A stretch of DNA of 64,000 nt from Bog-950 sp044228435 (lineage in GTDB: Bacteria; Bacteroidota; Bacteroidia; Chitinophagales; LD1). Numbering within the stretch: position 1 is the first letter of the stretch; the number at the start of each line of letters is the position of its first letter. The notes beneath the pieces are model-generated. The model was not told where the DNA came from, made no database searches, and saw nothing but the letters and a program-made list of their open reading frames with translations. Location of the stretch: the NCBI GenBank assembly GCA_044228435.1, contig JBGAUW010000015.1:73463-137462 (forward strand), given 5' to 3'. The translations under genes and the position numbers were made by a program. Positions 34,522-43,220 of this stretch are shown piece by piece.

Positions 34522-34678
34522 AAAACGCTAAAGTAAGAAAGTAAGTATGTAGCGGAAATTATCAATAATCAATTACCAATTTTCAAACAATACAATTAAC
34601 GGCATAACAGCACATACCTAAAAAAAGGCAGCCCTGTTTAGATGGATAATTGGAATTTGATTATTGGTAATTGCCTGT

Positions 34679-35062
34679 TTAGGCTCCAATGGCGTGTTTC
34701 AGGTCTTCCACCTGCTTATCCCAAAGGAAAGATTGCTCTTTTACCTCTTTCGCATCGGCAAAGTCGGTTATTTCGAGGATGGTATCGTTGGCTATTTCTG
34801 ATTTATAAACACGGAAAGAGAAGTATTCATCTTTATTGCCGTGCTCCCAGTGGTATTTAACAAACTCTTCTTCTACAATCTCTACCTGGCGTGCACGCTG
34901 AAAATCGCCGCCCCAGCCAAAAATGAAAATATCGTCCTGTGCGTCGCAAACATCGGCAAACCATTGTGCTAACGAGTCCGGCTGGCTAACAAATTCAAAC
35001 AAAATTGCCGGCGATGAGCGGATGATGTATTCCAGGGTAAATTTTTTGCGCGGTGCTGCCAT
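34679..35062 (-). CDS. START-like (SRPBCC) domain protein
   Basis: The 127 residues form one START-like/AHSA1-type domain: FTLEYIIRSSPAILFEFVSQPDSLAQWFADVC, then GDFQRARQVEIVEEEFVKYHWE, and a C-terminal helix with LWDKQVEDLKHAIG. Such folds bind hydrophobic ligands or act as co-chaperones; the subgroup found in Bacteroidota has no assigned role. Cytoplasmic. Monocistronic, with an AT-rich repeat region downstream (34562-34678) where segments resembling AATTACCAAT occur in both orientations. Confidence 0.85.
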   Translation of the reverse strand: MAAPRKKFTLEYIIRSSPAILFEFVSQPDSLAQWFADVCDAQDDIFIFGWGGDFQRARQVEIVEEEFVKYHWEHGNKDEYFSFRVYKSEIANDTILEITDFADAKEVKEQSFLWDKQVEDLKHAIGA

Positions 35063-35312
35063 TATTCTTTTCTATTATTCGTAGTGATTGGTGCAATAGT
35101 ATAAAATATATTCTAACCGCAAAATAAATTTAGGGCTTACCAAAATATGCATAAAATGTGCAAAACTCATTTAAGTGAAGCCGCTACGTGGCTCAGGCTA
35201 TGTTTTAACAGTGTAGCCCTGTAAAGTGCACAAGCAACAATTAAATAAACGAAGGCCCCGGCGAAGCACCACACATTAAATATTTTTATTTTTTTAGCGT
35301 TTTAACCATAGC

Positions 35313-35759
35313 ATGACTAAACACCTTATAGACAAGGTACTTATTACCCTTGAGGTTGGCGACCAAACCGCCCTGCTTATTTTGCTGGCCCGAGATGGCA
35401 GCGTGCACCGCAAGGGTAATGGCAGCCCCGATGCCAGTAACCTTAGATTAGCGCAGGCGGTGTCGCCCGATGGGCACTTTGAAGCCCTGATGATGACTAT
35501 AGATGAAAGCATATTTCAACATGCGGGGGTAATACGCGTGCCTAACCCGCAGGGGCGCGAGTGCCGTATGTCCATCGTGTTTCAGGGTAAGGGCGGGCTC
35601 GATTATTCTTTCCGCGTTATTTATGGCGAAAAGTCGGACGGGCCACCACAAGAGCTGGCCCAAATATTGATAAATGCTGTAAAGCTTACCGAAGATTGGT
35701 ATTACAAACAACTGCAACCCCAGGCCGAGGAAAAGAAGTGGTGGGAGGTGTGGAAGTAA
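35313..35759 (+). CDS. Conserved-looking hypothetical protein, 148 residues
   Basis: Not recognised. Starts MTKHLIDKVLITLEVGDQTALLILLARDGSVHRKGNGS, a strand-rich region that looks like a beta-sheet domain, and ends with a helix rich in Q, E, K and W (EEKKWWEVWK). No signal peptide and no membrane segment, so cytoplasmic. The 250 bases upstream hold no other gene; no clear promoter match is seen. The next gene starts 18 bp downstream on the same strand and is probably co-transcribed. Confidence 0.7.
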   Translation: MTKHLIDKVLITLEVGDQTALLILLARDGSVHRKGNGSPDASNLRLAQAVSPDGHFEALMMTIDESIFQHAGVIRVPNPQGRECRMSIVFQGKGGLDYSFRVIYGEKSDGPPQELAQILINAVKLTEDWYYKQLQPQAEEKKWWEVWK

Positions 35760-35777
35760 AACGAAAAAGCAGATGTT

Positions 35778-36179
35778 ATGAGTGAAACGAGTATATCTAT
35801 TATACCCCGAATAAAAGATTACCCCGACCGCAAGGCCAGGGCAGAGGAGATAATTGAATGGCTGGCTGATTTGGATATAATTAAACCGGAGCTATCGGAT
35901 TGTTTAGCAGAAAACGCCCGCGGTTATGCCGTTTCGGCGGGGGTTAAGAATTTTGTGCTTTCTGGCGCCAACACAGCATTACCCAACTGTGCATTGGAGG
36001 TAATTACCGAACATACCATGTTTTGCGGCTACATGAACCAGGGGGCCAGCAGTTTCGGTTTTAGCCAAAGCAACTTAGGCTTCACCTTTTGGAACTGGCC
36101 GGAGTTTAAGCCCGAGTTTCTGCAGAGGTTCAGTAAAAAATTGAACCACGAGATTGATGTAATAATGTTTAGGCCGTAA
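35778..36179 (+). CDS. Hypothetical protein, 133 residues
   Basis: Not recognised. It starts MSETSISIIPRIKDYPDRKARAEEIIEWLADLDIIKPELSDCLA, then a region with AVSAGVKNFVLSGANTALPN and GFSQSNLGFTFWNWPEFKPEFL. No signal peptide, no membrane helix. Two cysteines (ALPNCAL, MFCGYM) but no known metal motif. Eighteen bp after the 148-residue gene; the pair faces the transglutaminase gene, whose stop is 13 bp away on the other strand. Confidence 0.7.
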   Translation: MSETSISIIPRIKDYPDRKARAEEIIEWLADLDIIKPELSDCLAENARGYAVSAGVKNFVLSGANTALPNCALEVITEHTMFCGYMNQGASSFGFSQSNLGFTFWNWPEFKPEFLQRFSKKLNHEIDVIMFRP

Positions 36180-36192
36180 GTGTAATGGCTTT

Positions 36193-37170
36193 CTACTGCT
36201 GCTGTTGTTGCTGCATCATTTCCATATAGCTGCGGTAGCTGTTGGTGCTGGAATCCGTAGAGGTGCTAGTAACGTTTTTAACCGGTGCTGCGGTAGAGGT
36301 ATTACTATCTTCAAACGAGCGCCCATCCTGATATGATACATTTACTTTTACTTCCAGTTCGTGGCGCGAGGTGCCTACATAAGTGCCGCGCACCGGCGAG
36401 CAATCGCGGAAGTTGCGGCCTACCGCCAGGCGTATATGTAAATCGCTTACCAGACAGTTGTTGGTGGGGTCTAGCCCTACCCAGCCTAATTCGGGCAGGT
36501 AGGCTTCTACCCAGGCGTGGGTAGCGCCTTCGCCACGGTAGTTGCCATTTACGGGGCACACATAGCCGCTTACGTAGCGCGCGGGTATGCCTGCCATACG
36601 CAGGGTAACCAATAAAAAGTGTGCAAAATCCTGGCAAACGCCGGCCCGCAGGTGCCATATCTCGTCCAGCGTGGTATCTACTTCCGTTATGCCCTTTATG
36701 TAGTTAAAGTTGGTGTAAACGTAATTGTTCAGCTTTTCGGCGGCGCTTAAAGTGCTTTCGGTTTGCAGGTTCATCGCTTTCACTATGTCATCCACCTCCT
36801 GAAGTTTATCAAACTCTTCCTGCTTTAAATAATCCATTAGCATGGCATTAGTGGCAAACTGGCTTACCATGGCCCATTGTTCGGCCTGGCTTAAAACGCA
36901 GGTTGGTAAAACCCGCGGGTGGGTAACAACCTCAATTTTCGATTCGATAATAAGTTGCGAGTGGGGTGGGGTATAAGTAAAGTAGCCTACCTCGTTGCCA
37001 TAATAATCCTGGTAGGTTTCAATTAGCGGGTTGCCGGTAATGGTCAGCTTTTGCTTTACCAGTTCCTGGTATTCATCGGCCAGCGGAAACAGCATTATTT
37101 TATTAGCGCTGTTTTTAACGGCGCTCTCGTAGGTATACCGGGTTAAGTGGTGAAGTATAAATCGGGGCAT
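36193..37170 (-). CDS. Transglutaminase-like cysteine peptidase family protein
   Basis: The 325 residues start with the transglutaminase-associated N-terminal domain (FILHHLTRYTYESAVKNSANKIMLFPL) and carry a transglutaminase-like core (about 130-240) with the catalytic cysteine in AGVCQDFAH, the histidine in ATHAWVEAY and the aspartate in GLDPTNN. Cytoplasmic by sequence. The C-terminus is a serine- and threonine-rich tail ending in six glutamines, encoded by CAG/CAA repeats. Last gene of the ATP-grasp/alpha-E/transglutaminase cassette, 6 bp from the alpha-E gene. Such cassettes are thought to make or trim short peptides; the product is unknown. Confidence 0.88.
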   Translation of the reverse strand: MPRFILHHLTRYTYESAVKNSANKIMLFPLADEYQELVKQKLTITGNPLIETYQDYYGNEVGYFTYTPPHSQLIIESKIEVVTHPRVLPTCVLSQAEQWAMVSQFATNAMLMDYLKQEEFDKLQEVDDIVKAMNLQTESTLSAAEKLNNYVYTNFNYIKGITEVDTTLDEIWHLRAGVCQDFAHFLLVTLRMAGIPARYVSGYVCPVNGNYRGEGATHAWVEAYLPELGWVGLDPTNNCLVSDLHIRLAVGRNFRDCSPVRGTYVGTSRHELEVKVNVSYQDGRSFEDSNTSTAAPVKNVTSTSTDSSTNSYRSYMEMMQQQQQQ

Positions 37171-37176
37171 AGGTTA

Positions 37177-38109
37177 CTAGGTTGGTGCAAAATATTTTTG
37201 ATTCAGTAAGTCGGCAATGCCATGCAGCTGGTTTTTTACATCGGTAAGGTAAACATGCAAACCGGTATTAATAATATGTTGGGCCGTGCTGTATTGCACA
37301 TCGCTGCTTAGTTTGCCCATGCGGCGCTCCAGCTCGTGGCTACCGGTGGGGCCCTGTTGCAATTGCAGGCGGTTAAAGTTGGTGTGCAGGTTGCTTATAG
37401 AGTGCATTAGCGACCTTGGAAAATCGCTATTCAACACCAATTGTTCAACTACATTTTCAAACTCGAAACCGCTGCGGTAAGTTTTTAAATAAAGCTCGTA
37501 GCCCGATACCGACATAAGCAGGTATTTCCAATAAAGTATATCGGCTGAATCGTTGGTGAAATTTCTATCGCTGAATTTGGTATCTAAAATATCGGCGGTT
37601 TGTATACCCCGCTCCAGGTATTTACCTACGCTTATAAACGAATAGCTAAGCCCGCGCGCCATGGTAATATCGGCGGTGCCATAATACAAAAGCCCCTTTT
37701 TTATCAGTTCATCCAATATGGTAATAGGGTCTTCGCGCTGTAATAATTCGGTTAGCCTTTCTTCGCGCACGGCATGGTAAAGTTCGTTCAGGCATTGCCA
37801 AACTTCTATAGTAATATGGTCTTGCACGCTGCGGGCATTTTCGCGGGCCATGGTTACCACATTTACTACCGAGTTGGGGTTGTTTTTATCCAACATCATA
37901 TACCGTATCACGGCCTGCGAGTCGTCGGCTATTTTAGCCGCATCCTCTTCGCTCAGGTAGGTAAATATGCGCAGCACCGGTATCCACGAAAACTCCTGTA
38001 TATCATCCTGCGACGAGGCGTAATTTATTTTCAGCATTCGCAAAATGCCATCGGTGCGCTCCATGTAGCGCCCCATCCAAAACAACGAATCTGCAACCCT
38101 GCTCAGCAT
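37177..38109 (-). CDS. Alpha-E domain protein (DUF403)
   Basis: All-helical protein of 310 residues with the signature N-terminus MLSRVADSLFWMGRYMERTDGILRML and later ITMARGLSYSFISVGKYLERGIQTADIL, typical of the alpha-E family. No signal peptide. The family is almost always found with a circularly permuted ATP-grasp ligase and a transglutaminase-like protein, as here (40 bp after the ATP-grasp gene, 6 bp before the transglutaminase). It is thought to be a helper or carrier in peptide synthesis; no catalytic residues are known. Confidence 0.92.
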   Translation of the reverse strand: MLSRVADSLFWMGRYMERTDGILRMLKINYASSQDDIQEFSWIPVLRIFTYLSEEDAAKIADDSQAVIRYMMLDKNNPNSVVNVVTMARENARSVQDHITIEVWQCLNELYHAVREERLTELLQREDPITILDELIKKGLLYYGTADITMARGLSYSFISVGKYLERGIQTADILDTKFSDRNFTNDSADILYWKYLLMSVSGYELYLKTYRSGFEFENVVEQLVLNSDFPRSLMHSISNLHTNFNRLQLQQGPTGSHELERRMGKLSSDVQYSTAQHIINTGLHVYLTDVKNQLHGIADLLNQKYFAPT

Positions 38110-38149
38110 TTATTTTCGCTTTATCTTTTTTACTTTATTGCTATACTGT

Positions 38150-39592
38150 TTACGAGGCCAGCACCCACGTATCCTTACTGCCACCACCCTGCGATGAGTT
38201 TACTACCAACGAACCCTCTTTAAGCGCTACCCTTGTAAGGCCACCGGGCACAATATCAATACCATCGGGGCTGCAAAGTGCAAAGGGCCTTAAATCTACC
38301 CGGCGTGGCGCCAGTTTGCCATTTATATAACATGGCGCCGACGATAAACTGATAATCGGCTGAGCTATAAACTCGCGCGGGTTTTGCAGCACTTCTTTTT
38401 TATACACTTCAATTTCCTGCTGGGTAGCACTGCGCCCCATCAGCATACCATAGCCGCCGCTCTCGTTGGTTTTTTTAATTACCATTTTTTCAATGTTGGC
38501 AAACACGTGCTCGCGGTGTTCGGTGTTGGTCATTAAATACGTGGGCACGTTTTTAAGCAGGGGCTCTTCGTTCAGGTAATACTTTATCATATCGGGCACC
38601 AGCGGATAAACGGCCTTATCATCGGCCACGCCGTTGCCTACGGCATTTACAATGGCCACATTGCCCTGCCGGTAGGCGCTAAGCAACCCGGATACCCCTA
38701 AAAGGCTTTGCGGGTTAAAGGTAAGCGGGTCTAAAAAGTCATCATCTACCCGGCGGTAAATTACGTCTACCTTTTGCAGGCCGGTGGTGGTTTTCATGTA
38801 TACCTTGTGGTTATCTACTACCAGGTCGCGCCCCTCTACCAATTGTATGCCCATTAAGCGCGCCAGTGTGGTGTGCTCAAAGTAAGCCGAGTTATGTATA
38901 CCCGGTGTAAGCATTACTATAACCGGGTTAGCATTTTGCGTGGGCGAAAACTTTACGAGGTTTTTATGCAGCAGATTGGGGTATTCGGTTACGCTGCGCA
39001 CATTGTTGCGCCTTAGCAGGTCGGGGTAGAGGCGCTTGGTTATTTCGCGGTTTTCCAGCATGTAGCTAACGCCGCTGGGCGTACGCAGGTTATCTTCCAG
39101 TATAAAAAATGAGCCATCGCTGTCGCGTATCAAATCTATACCGGCTATATGTATGTAAATATCGTGCGGCACCTTTAGGCGGAACATTTCGCGCAGGTAG
39201 TGTGGGCAGCTATACACCAGCGCGGCCGGTATTACCCCATCTTTAATAATAAACTGGTCGTTGTAAACATCTTTTAAAAACAGATTAAGCGCTTTAATGC
39301 GCTGCTTAATACCATCTTCAATAAACTTCCACTCGGCTGCGGTAATTACCCGCGGTATTATATCAAACGGAAAAATCCGCTCGACCCCCTCGCCGCTGTT
39401 ATACACTGTAAAGGTTATGCCCTGGCTCATAAAAAGGCGGTTGGCCAGCTCTTCCTTACGGGTAAGCTCTTCGTCGCCAAGGCTTTGCAGGTAATGTATA
39501 ATGCCCCTATACTGGTAGCGCGTGCTGTTGCCGGTATACATTTCATCCCAGGTGTGCGGGTCTACCAAATACTGCTTTAAATACTCGGGCAT
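38150..39592 (-). CDS. Circularly permuted ATP-grasp ligase
   Basis: Predicted peptide or amide ligase of 480 residues. The N-terminal WDEMYTGNSTRYQYRGIIHYL and GITFTVYNSGEGVERIFPFDIIPR are diagnostic of the circularly permuted ATP-grasp type 2 family; FILEDNLRTPSGVSYMLENR and VIKKTNESGGYGMLMG near 400 are likely metal- and ATP-binding parts. Cytoplasmic. First gene of the cassette with alpha-E and transglutaminase proteins. The enzyme is expected to join amino acids with ATP hydrolysis; the peptide product is not known. Confidence 0.93.
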   Translation of the reverse strand: MPEYLKQYLVDPHTWDEMYTGNSTRYQYRGIIHYLQSLGDEELTRKEELANRLFMSQGITFTVYNSGEGVERIFPFDIIPRVITAAEWKFIEDGIKQRIKALNLFLKDVYNDQFIIKDGVIPAALVYSCPHYLREMFRLKVPHDIYIHIAGIDLIRDSDGSFFILEDNLRTPSGVSYMLENREITKRLYPDLLRRNNVRSVTEYPNLLHKNLVKFSPTQNANPVIVMLTPGIHNSAYFEHTTLARLMGIQLVEGRDLVVDNHKVYMKTTTGLQKVDVIYRRVDDDFLDPLTFNPQSLLGVSGLLSAYRQGNVAIVNAVGNGVADDKAVYPLVPDMIKYYLNEEPLLKNVPTYLMTNTEHREHVFANIEKMVIKKTNESGGYGMLMGRSATQQEIEVYKKEVLQNPREFIAQPIISLSSAPCYINGKLAPRRVDLRPFALCSPDGIDIVPGGLTRVALKEGSLVVNSSQGGGSKDTWVLAS

Positions 39593-39905
39593 GTGGGTGT
39601 ACTGCTTAATACTTTATAAAAATATATATATGATTTTTATAAACGGAAAAATAGCAAAAATGAACTGAACGATCCTGAAAAGTGAAAAATTATCTGCTTT
39701 TAGGCTGATTTTTAATCAGCAAGCAAATAAAAAGTGTGTTTTTTTGTTTTAGAAAACAAAACCTGAGGAAAGGAATAGACCATTAATATTTGGCAAAGCA
39801 GGCTTTTCCTCACCTAAGTATATGCAAAGGGATGCACGGGTGATAAAGCCGTGCTATTGTGCCGTAATTTAAAGGAGGATATTGGCCTATGGCCGCTGGG
39901 AAATA
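39593..39905. other. Hairpin-rich noncoding region between divergently regulated genes
   Basis: No ORF with support. Stems seen: GCTGATT/AATCAGC (39704-39710/39714-39720), TTTTGTTTT/AAAACAAAA (39742-39750/39753-39761), TGAGGAAA/TTTCCTCA (39764-39771/39805-39812) and GCACGG/CCGTGC (39834-39839/39849-39854). The third and fourth could belong to a folded RNA or to terminators of the minus-strand glycosyltransferase gene at 39906. I cannot match a known riboswitch or RNA family. Confidence 0.45.
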
Positions 39906-40643
39906 CTAATACAAGCTGCTCTTCATTAATCCCCACTTGTTAAGGCGGTGGGTTAGCGATACCTGCAAACAGCCTAAGCCGTAAGTAACGCTGCGGCTAA
40001 AGTTGATAGAACTGGCCTCTTCGAAATATTTGGTAGGGCAGGTAACCTCGGCAACCTCAAAACCCGCATAAAATATCTGACTAACCATTTGGTTATCGAA
40101 CACAAAATCGTCGCTGTTGTTCATAAACTTAATGCTGGTAAGCACCTGCTTGTTGAACGCACGGTAACCTGTATGGTATTCGCTTAGCTTTTCGCCAATA
40201 AGTATGTTTTGGGTAAGGGTAAGCATGCGGTTAAAAATATACTTATACAAAGGCATTCCGCCTTTAAGAGCGCCGCCGCCTAATATACGCGAGCCAAACA
40301 CAACGGGGTAAACCTCGTTACCTATTATGCTTATCATGGCCAGCAAAAGCTTAGGGGTATACTGGTAATCGGGGTGCAGCATTATCACAATATCGGCACC
40401 TATTTCGAGCGCTTTGGTGTAACAGGTTTTTTGGTTGCCGCCGTAGCCTTTATTTTTTTCGTGCTTAATTACGTGGTGTATACCCAGGGCCTTCGCCTTG
40501 CCGTACGTATCATCTTTACTGGCATCGTCTACCAGTATAAGTTCATCCACCACATCCATGGGCACTTCGCGTAATGTTTGCTCCAGTGTTTTTTCGGCAT
40601 TATATGCCGGCATTACTACCACTACCTTTTTACCGTTGTACAT
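39906..40643 (-). CDS. Family 2 glycosyltransferase (dolichol-phosphate-mannose-synthase-like)
   Basis: The 245-residue enzyme has a GT-A fold: VVVVMPAYNAEKTLEQTLREVP, the nucleotide-binding ELILVDDASKDDT, GYGGNQKTCYTKAL, and a metal-binding HPDYQYTP in place of the usual DxD (so DPD-like with H first). No C-terminal membrane helices are seen, so it is a soluble or peripheral enzyme that would charge a lipid carrier with a sugar. Divergent from two further glycosyltransferases at 40743. Confidence 0.9.
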   Translation of the reverse strand: MYNGKKVVVVMPAYNAEKTLEQTLREVPMDVVDELILVDDASKDDTYGKAKALGIHHVIKHEKNKGYGGNQKTCYTKALEIGADIVIMLHPDYQYTPKLLLAMISIIGNEVYPVVFGSRILGGGALKGGMPLYKYIFNRMLTLTQNILIGEKLSEYHTGYRAFNKQVLTSIKFMNNSDDFVFDNQMVSQIFYAGFEVAEVTCPTKYFEEASSINFSRSVTYGLGCLQVSLTHRLNKWGLMKSSLY

Positions 40644-40742
40644 GCTTTGGGTTTGTGTTTTCTGTTGATTTGGGTCGTCTGCTTTCTAAATCTCGTCCGT
40701 CTACCTTCTATTTTCTACATTCGCGCGCAAATCTAACAGAGC

Positions 40743-41936
40743 TTGAACATTCTGCAAATCACTAAAAAATTTCCGTATCCGGTAATTGATGGAGAAGTAA
40801 TTGCCATTAATAACCTTACTAAGGGGTTTGCAGACCTTGGCCACCGGGTAACTGTTTTAGCCCTAAATACCCAAAAACACTACTTTGATAGTGCAAAATT
40901 ACCCCCTAATATTAAAGCGCAGGCCAAATACCTGGCCGTTGATATAAATACCGAAGTAAGAGCAGGGGCAGCCTTTTTTAACCTGTTTACCACCCAAAGT
41001 TACAATATAGAACGCTTTTGGTCGGCGGCCTTTGAGCAAAAAATAGCCGAAACCCTGGCCAGCCAAAACTTCGACCTGATAGTGCTGGAGACCATTTATT
41101 CCATGCGCTATATTGATGTTATTCGCAAGCACACGAAAGCAAAGGTGGCCCTGCGTACACATAATGTAGAGTATCTGATATGGGAGCGGCTGTATAACGA
41201 AGAAAAGAAACCCTTAAAAAAACTTTACTTAAAGCTGCTGGCCAGCCGCCTTAAGCGCTTTGAACTGGAGCACCTGAACAAAGCAGACTTACTACTACCC
41301 GTAAGCGAAGCCGATATGGCTATGTTTAAACAGCATGGCTGCACTATACCCTACCATATTGCCCCTATTGGCTACGATTTAAGCCAACTGCAAACACCTG
41401 CGCAGCAAAGCGAAAATGCGGTTGCCTTTATTGGCAGCCTGGATTGGATGCCTAACCGGGAGGGGGTAGATTGGTTTATGGATAAGGTATGGCCCAAAGT
41501 AACTGCCCAAAAGCCGGACGCGAAGTTTTACCTGGCAGGGCGCAACTTTCCGGCAGAAGTTAAGAACATGCAGGTGCCGGGTTTGGTAGTGGTGGGCGAG
41601 GTAGAAGATGCCCGCCAATTTGTAAGCAGTAAAGCTATAAGCATAGTGCCCCTTTTTGCAGGCAGCGGTATGCGGGTAAAAATTATTGAGGCCATGGCCC
41701 TTGGCCGGGCTATTATAAGCACTACGGTGGGGGCCGAGGGCATTAATTATACCAACGGTGCCGATATTATTATTGCCAACGATGCCGATACCTTTGCTGC
41801 GGCAGTGCTAAAGGCGCTTAATAACGAAACCCTGCGGCAAAGCCTGGGGCAGCAGGCGCAAATACTTGTAAACACCCAATACAACAACCATAACATTTGT
41901 ATGGCTATAATTGCCTTTTGTAAACCCTATTTGTGA
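40743..41936 (+). CDS. Family 4 glycosyltransferase (GT-B fold)
   Basis: The 397-residue protein begins (TTG start) with NILQITKKFPYPVIDGEVIAINNL, followed by LGHRVTVLALNTQKH; the C-terminal Rossmann half contains AFIGSLDWMPNREGVDWF and IVPLFAGSGMRVKIIEAMALGRAIISTTVGAEGI, the usual donor-binding region. A stop codon (TAA at 40734-40736) lies two codons before the TTG in the same frame, and no ATG is available near the domain start, so the TTG is the start. It overlaps the next glycosyltransferase by 4 bp. Probably in cell-surface polysaccharide synthesis. Confidence 0.9.
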   Translation: MNILQITKKFPYPVIDGEVIAINNLTKGFADLGHRVTVLALNTQKHYFDSAKLPPNIKAQAKYLAVDINTEVRAGAAFFNLFTTQSYNIERFWSAAFEQKIAETLASQNFDLIVLETIYSMRYIDVIRKHTKAKVALRTHNVEYLIWERLYNEEKKPLKKLYLKLLASRLKRFELEHLNKADLLLPVSEADMAMFKQHGCTIPYHIAPIGYDLSQLQTPAQQSENAVAFIGSLDWMPNREGVDWFMDKVWPKVTAQKPDAKFYLAGRNFPAEVKNMQVPGLVVVGEVEDARQFVSSKAISIVPLFAGSGMRVKIIEAMALGRAIISTTVGAEGINYTNGADIIIANDADTFAAAVLKALNNETLRQSLGQQAQILVNTQYNNHNICMAIIAFCKPYL

Positions 41937-43132
41937 TAACCCTCGCCCTGGTAATTTTTTGGCTTTCGGTAGCGCTTATGTTCCATTCATACGTGCTGTT
42001 TCCTTTATTACTAAAGCTGTTTGCAATAGGTAAAAAACCGAATGAAGTAGTTTACGACCGGAACCTGCACGAGTTGCCCGGGGTGTATGTTATAATGTCG
42101 GTGTTTAATGAGGAGAGGGTGATTAAAGAGAAACTGGAGAGTATTTATAATACCGATTACCCGCTGGATAAACTGCACGTTTTTATAGGGTCCGATAACT
42201 CTGCCGATGCCACCAATAGTATTATACAGGGCTATAAGCAAACCGGTGCGCAACTGCACTTTGTGCCTTATACCCAACGGCAGGGCAAACCCAATGTAGT
42301 TAACGCGCTGGTGGCCTCAATTCAACAACAGCAACCTGATTTAGAGCATGCTATTTTTATATTGACCGATGCCAATGTGGTATTTACCCCTACTACCATT
42401 TTCGAAACGGTAAAGCACTTTAGGAACGAAAACATAGGGTTGGTGGCTGCCAATATTTTAAATAAAGAGGTCGTTAAGGACGGGATTTCGGTGCAGGAGA
42501 AAAGCTACATACAGCGCGAAACCAACATTAAATACCTGGAGGGGCTAAACTGGGGCACTATGATGGGCGCCTTTGGTGCCTGTTATGCCATGCGCGCCAA
42601 CCTTTGGAAAGCTATACCCGCCAATTTTATAGTAGATGATTTTTACCTGACTATGAACGTGCTTAAAAAAGGGAAACAGGCTATTACCGAGTTAAATGCA
42701 CTGTGCTACGAAGATGTTTCGAACGAGGTGGCCGTAGAGTTTGGCCGCAAAACCCGTATACAGGCCGGCAATTTTCAAAACCTGGCTACCTATTGGCCAA
42801 TGCTTTTAGGGTTCAATGCCACGGCCTTTAGCTTTCTATCGCACAAAGTTATACGCTGGCTGGGGCCTTTGTTTATCGTTTTGTCATACATAGCCAATAT
42901 TTGTCTGCTACCGCTCGGACAGTTTTACGTGTTTACCTTTGTGGTGCAAAACTTGTTATTGGTTTCGCCTGTTATAGATACCGTGTTGAAAAGAATGGGG
43001 CTGCATTTGATATTATTGCGCTTTGCATCGTATTTCTATACCATGAATTTTGCCCTGGCACTTGGTTTTGTAAACTACCTGCGCGGTGTAAAAACAAATA
43101 CCTGGAACCCGACAAAAAGGCGACTGGAATAA
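41933..43132 (+). CDS. Family 2 membrane glycosyltransferase
   Basis: The 399-residue protein starts at GTG overlapping the TGA of the preceding gene (GTGA). One N-terminal membrane helix (about 2-25), a GT-A domain with PGVYVIMSVFNEERVIKEKLESIYNTDYP, then VFIGSDNSADAT and ILTDANVVFTPTT (acidic TDA motif), EEKSYIQRETNIKYLEG-like and QxxRW-type region replaced by RKTRIQAGNFQNL, then three or more C-terminal helices (about 285-385). It resembles processive hyaluronan/chitin-synthase-like enzymes. Translated with the family 4 enzyme. Confidence 0.88.
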   Translation: MITLALVIFWLSVALMFHSYVLFPLLLKLFAIGKKPNEVVYDRNLHELPGVYVIMSVFNEERVIKEKLESIYNTDYPLDKLHVFIGSDNSADATNSIIQGYKQTGAQLHFVPYTQRQGKPNVVNALVASIQQQQPDLEHAIFILTDANVVFTPTTIFETVKHFRNENIGLVAANILNKEVVKDGISVQEKSYIQRETNIKYLEGLNWGTMMGAFGACYAMRANLWKAIPANFIVDDFYLTMNVLKKGKQAITELNALCYEDVSNEVAVEFGRKTRIQAGNFQNLATYWPMLLGFNATAFSFLSHKVIRWLGPLFIVLSYIANICLLPLGQFYVFTFVVQNLLLVSPVIDTVLKRMGLHLILLRFASYFYTMNFALALGFVNYLRGVKTNTWNPTKRRLE

Positions 43133-43220
43133 TGGAGGATTGGAAGGATGGATGAATGAAATTGGAAATGCATTGGATTTGGATTTTATCTTATTACTAA
43201 CTACTATTTATTAAATACCC

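Noticed and set aside
36193..36230. CAG/CAA run as a microsatellite or insertion
   Set aside because: It is in frame and encodes the glutamine tail of the transglutaminase-like protein; reported there instead.
39760..39860. RNase P RNA or riboswitch suggested by a GAGGAAA segment and nearby stems
   Set aside because: The other conserved RNase P segments are missing, and no riboswitch core could be matched by eye.
43133..43220. Possible FMN riboswitch before ribBA
   Set aside because: The stretch is 88 bases of AT-rich and GGAAGGAT-like sequence without the conserved RFN-element segments.
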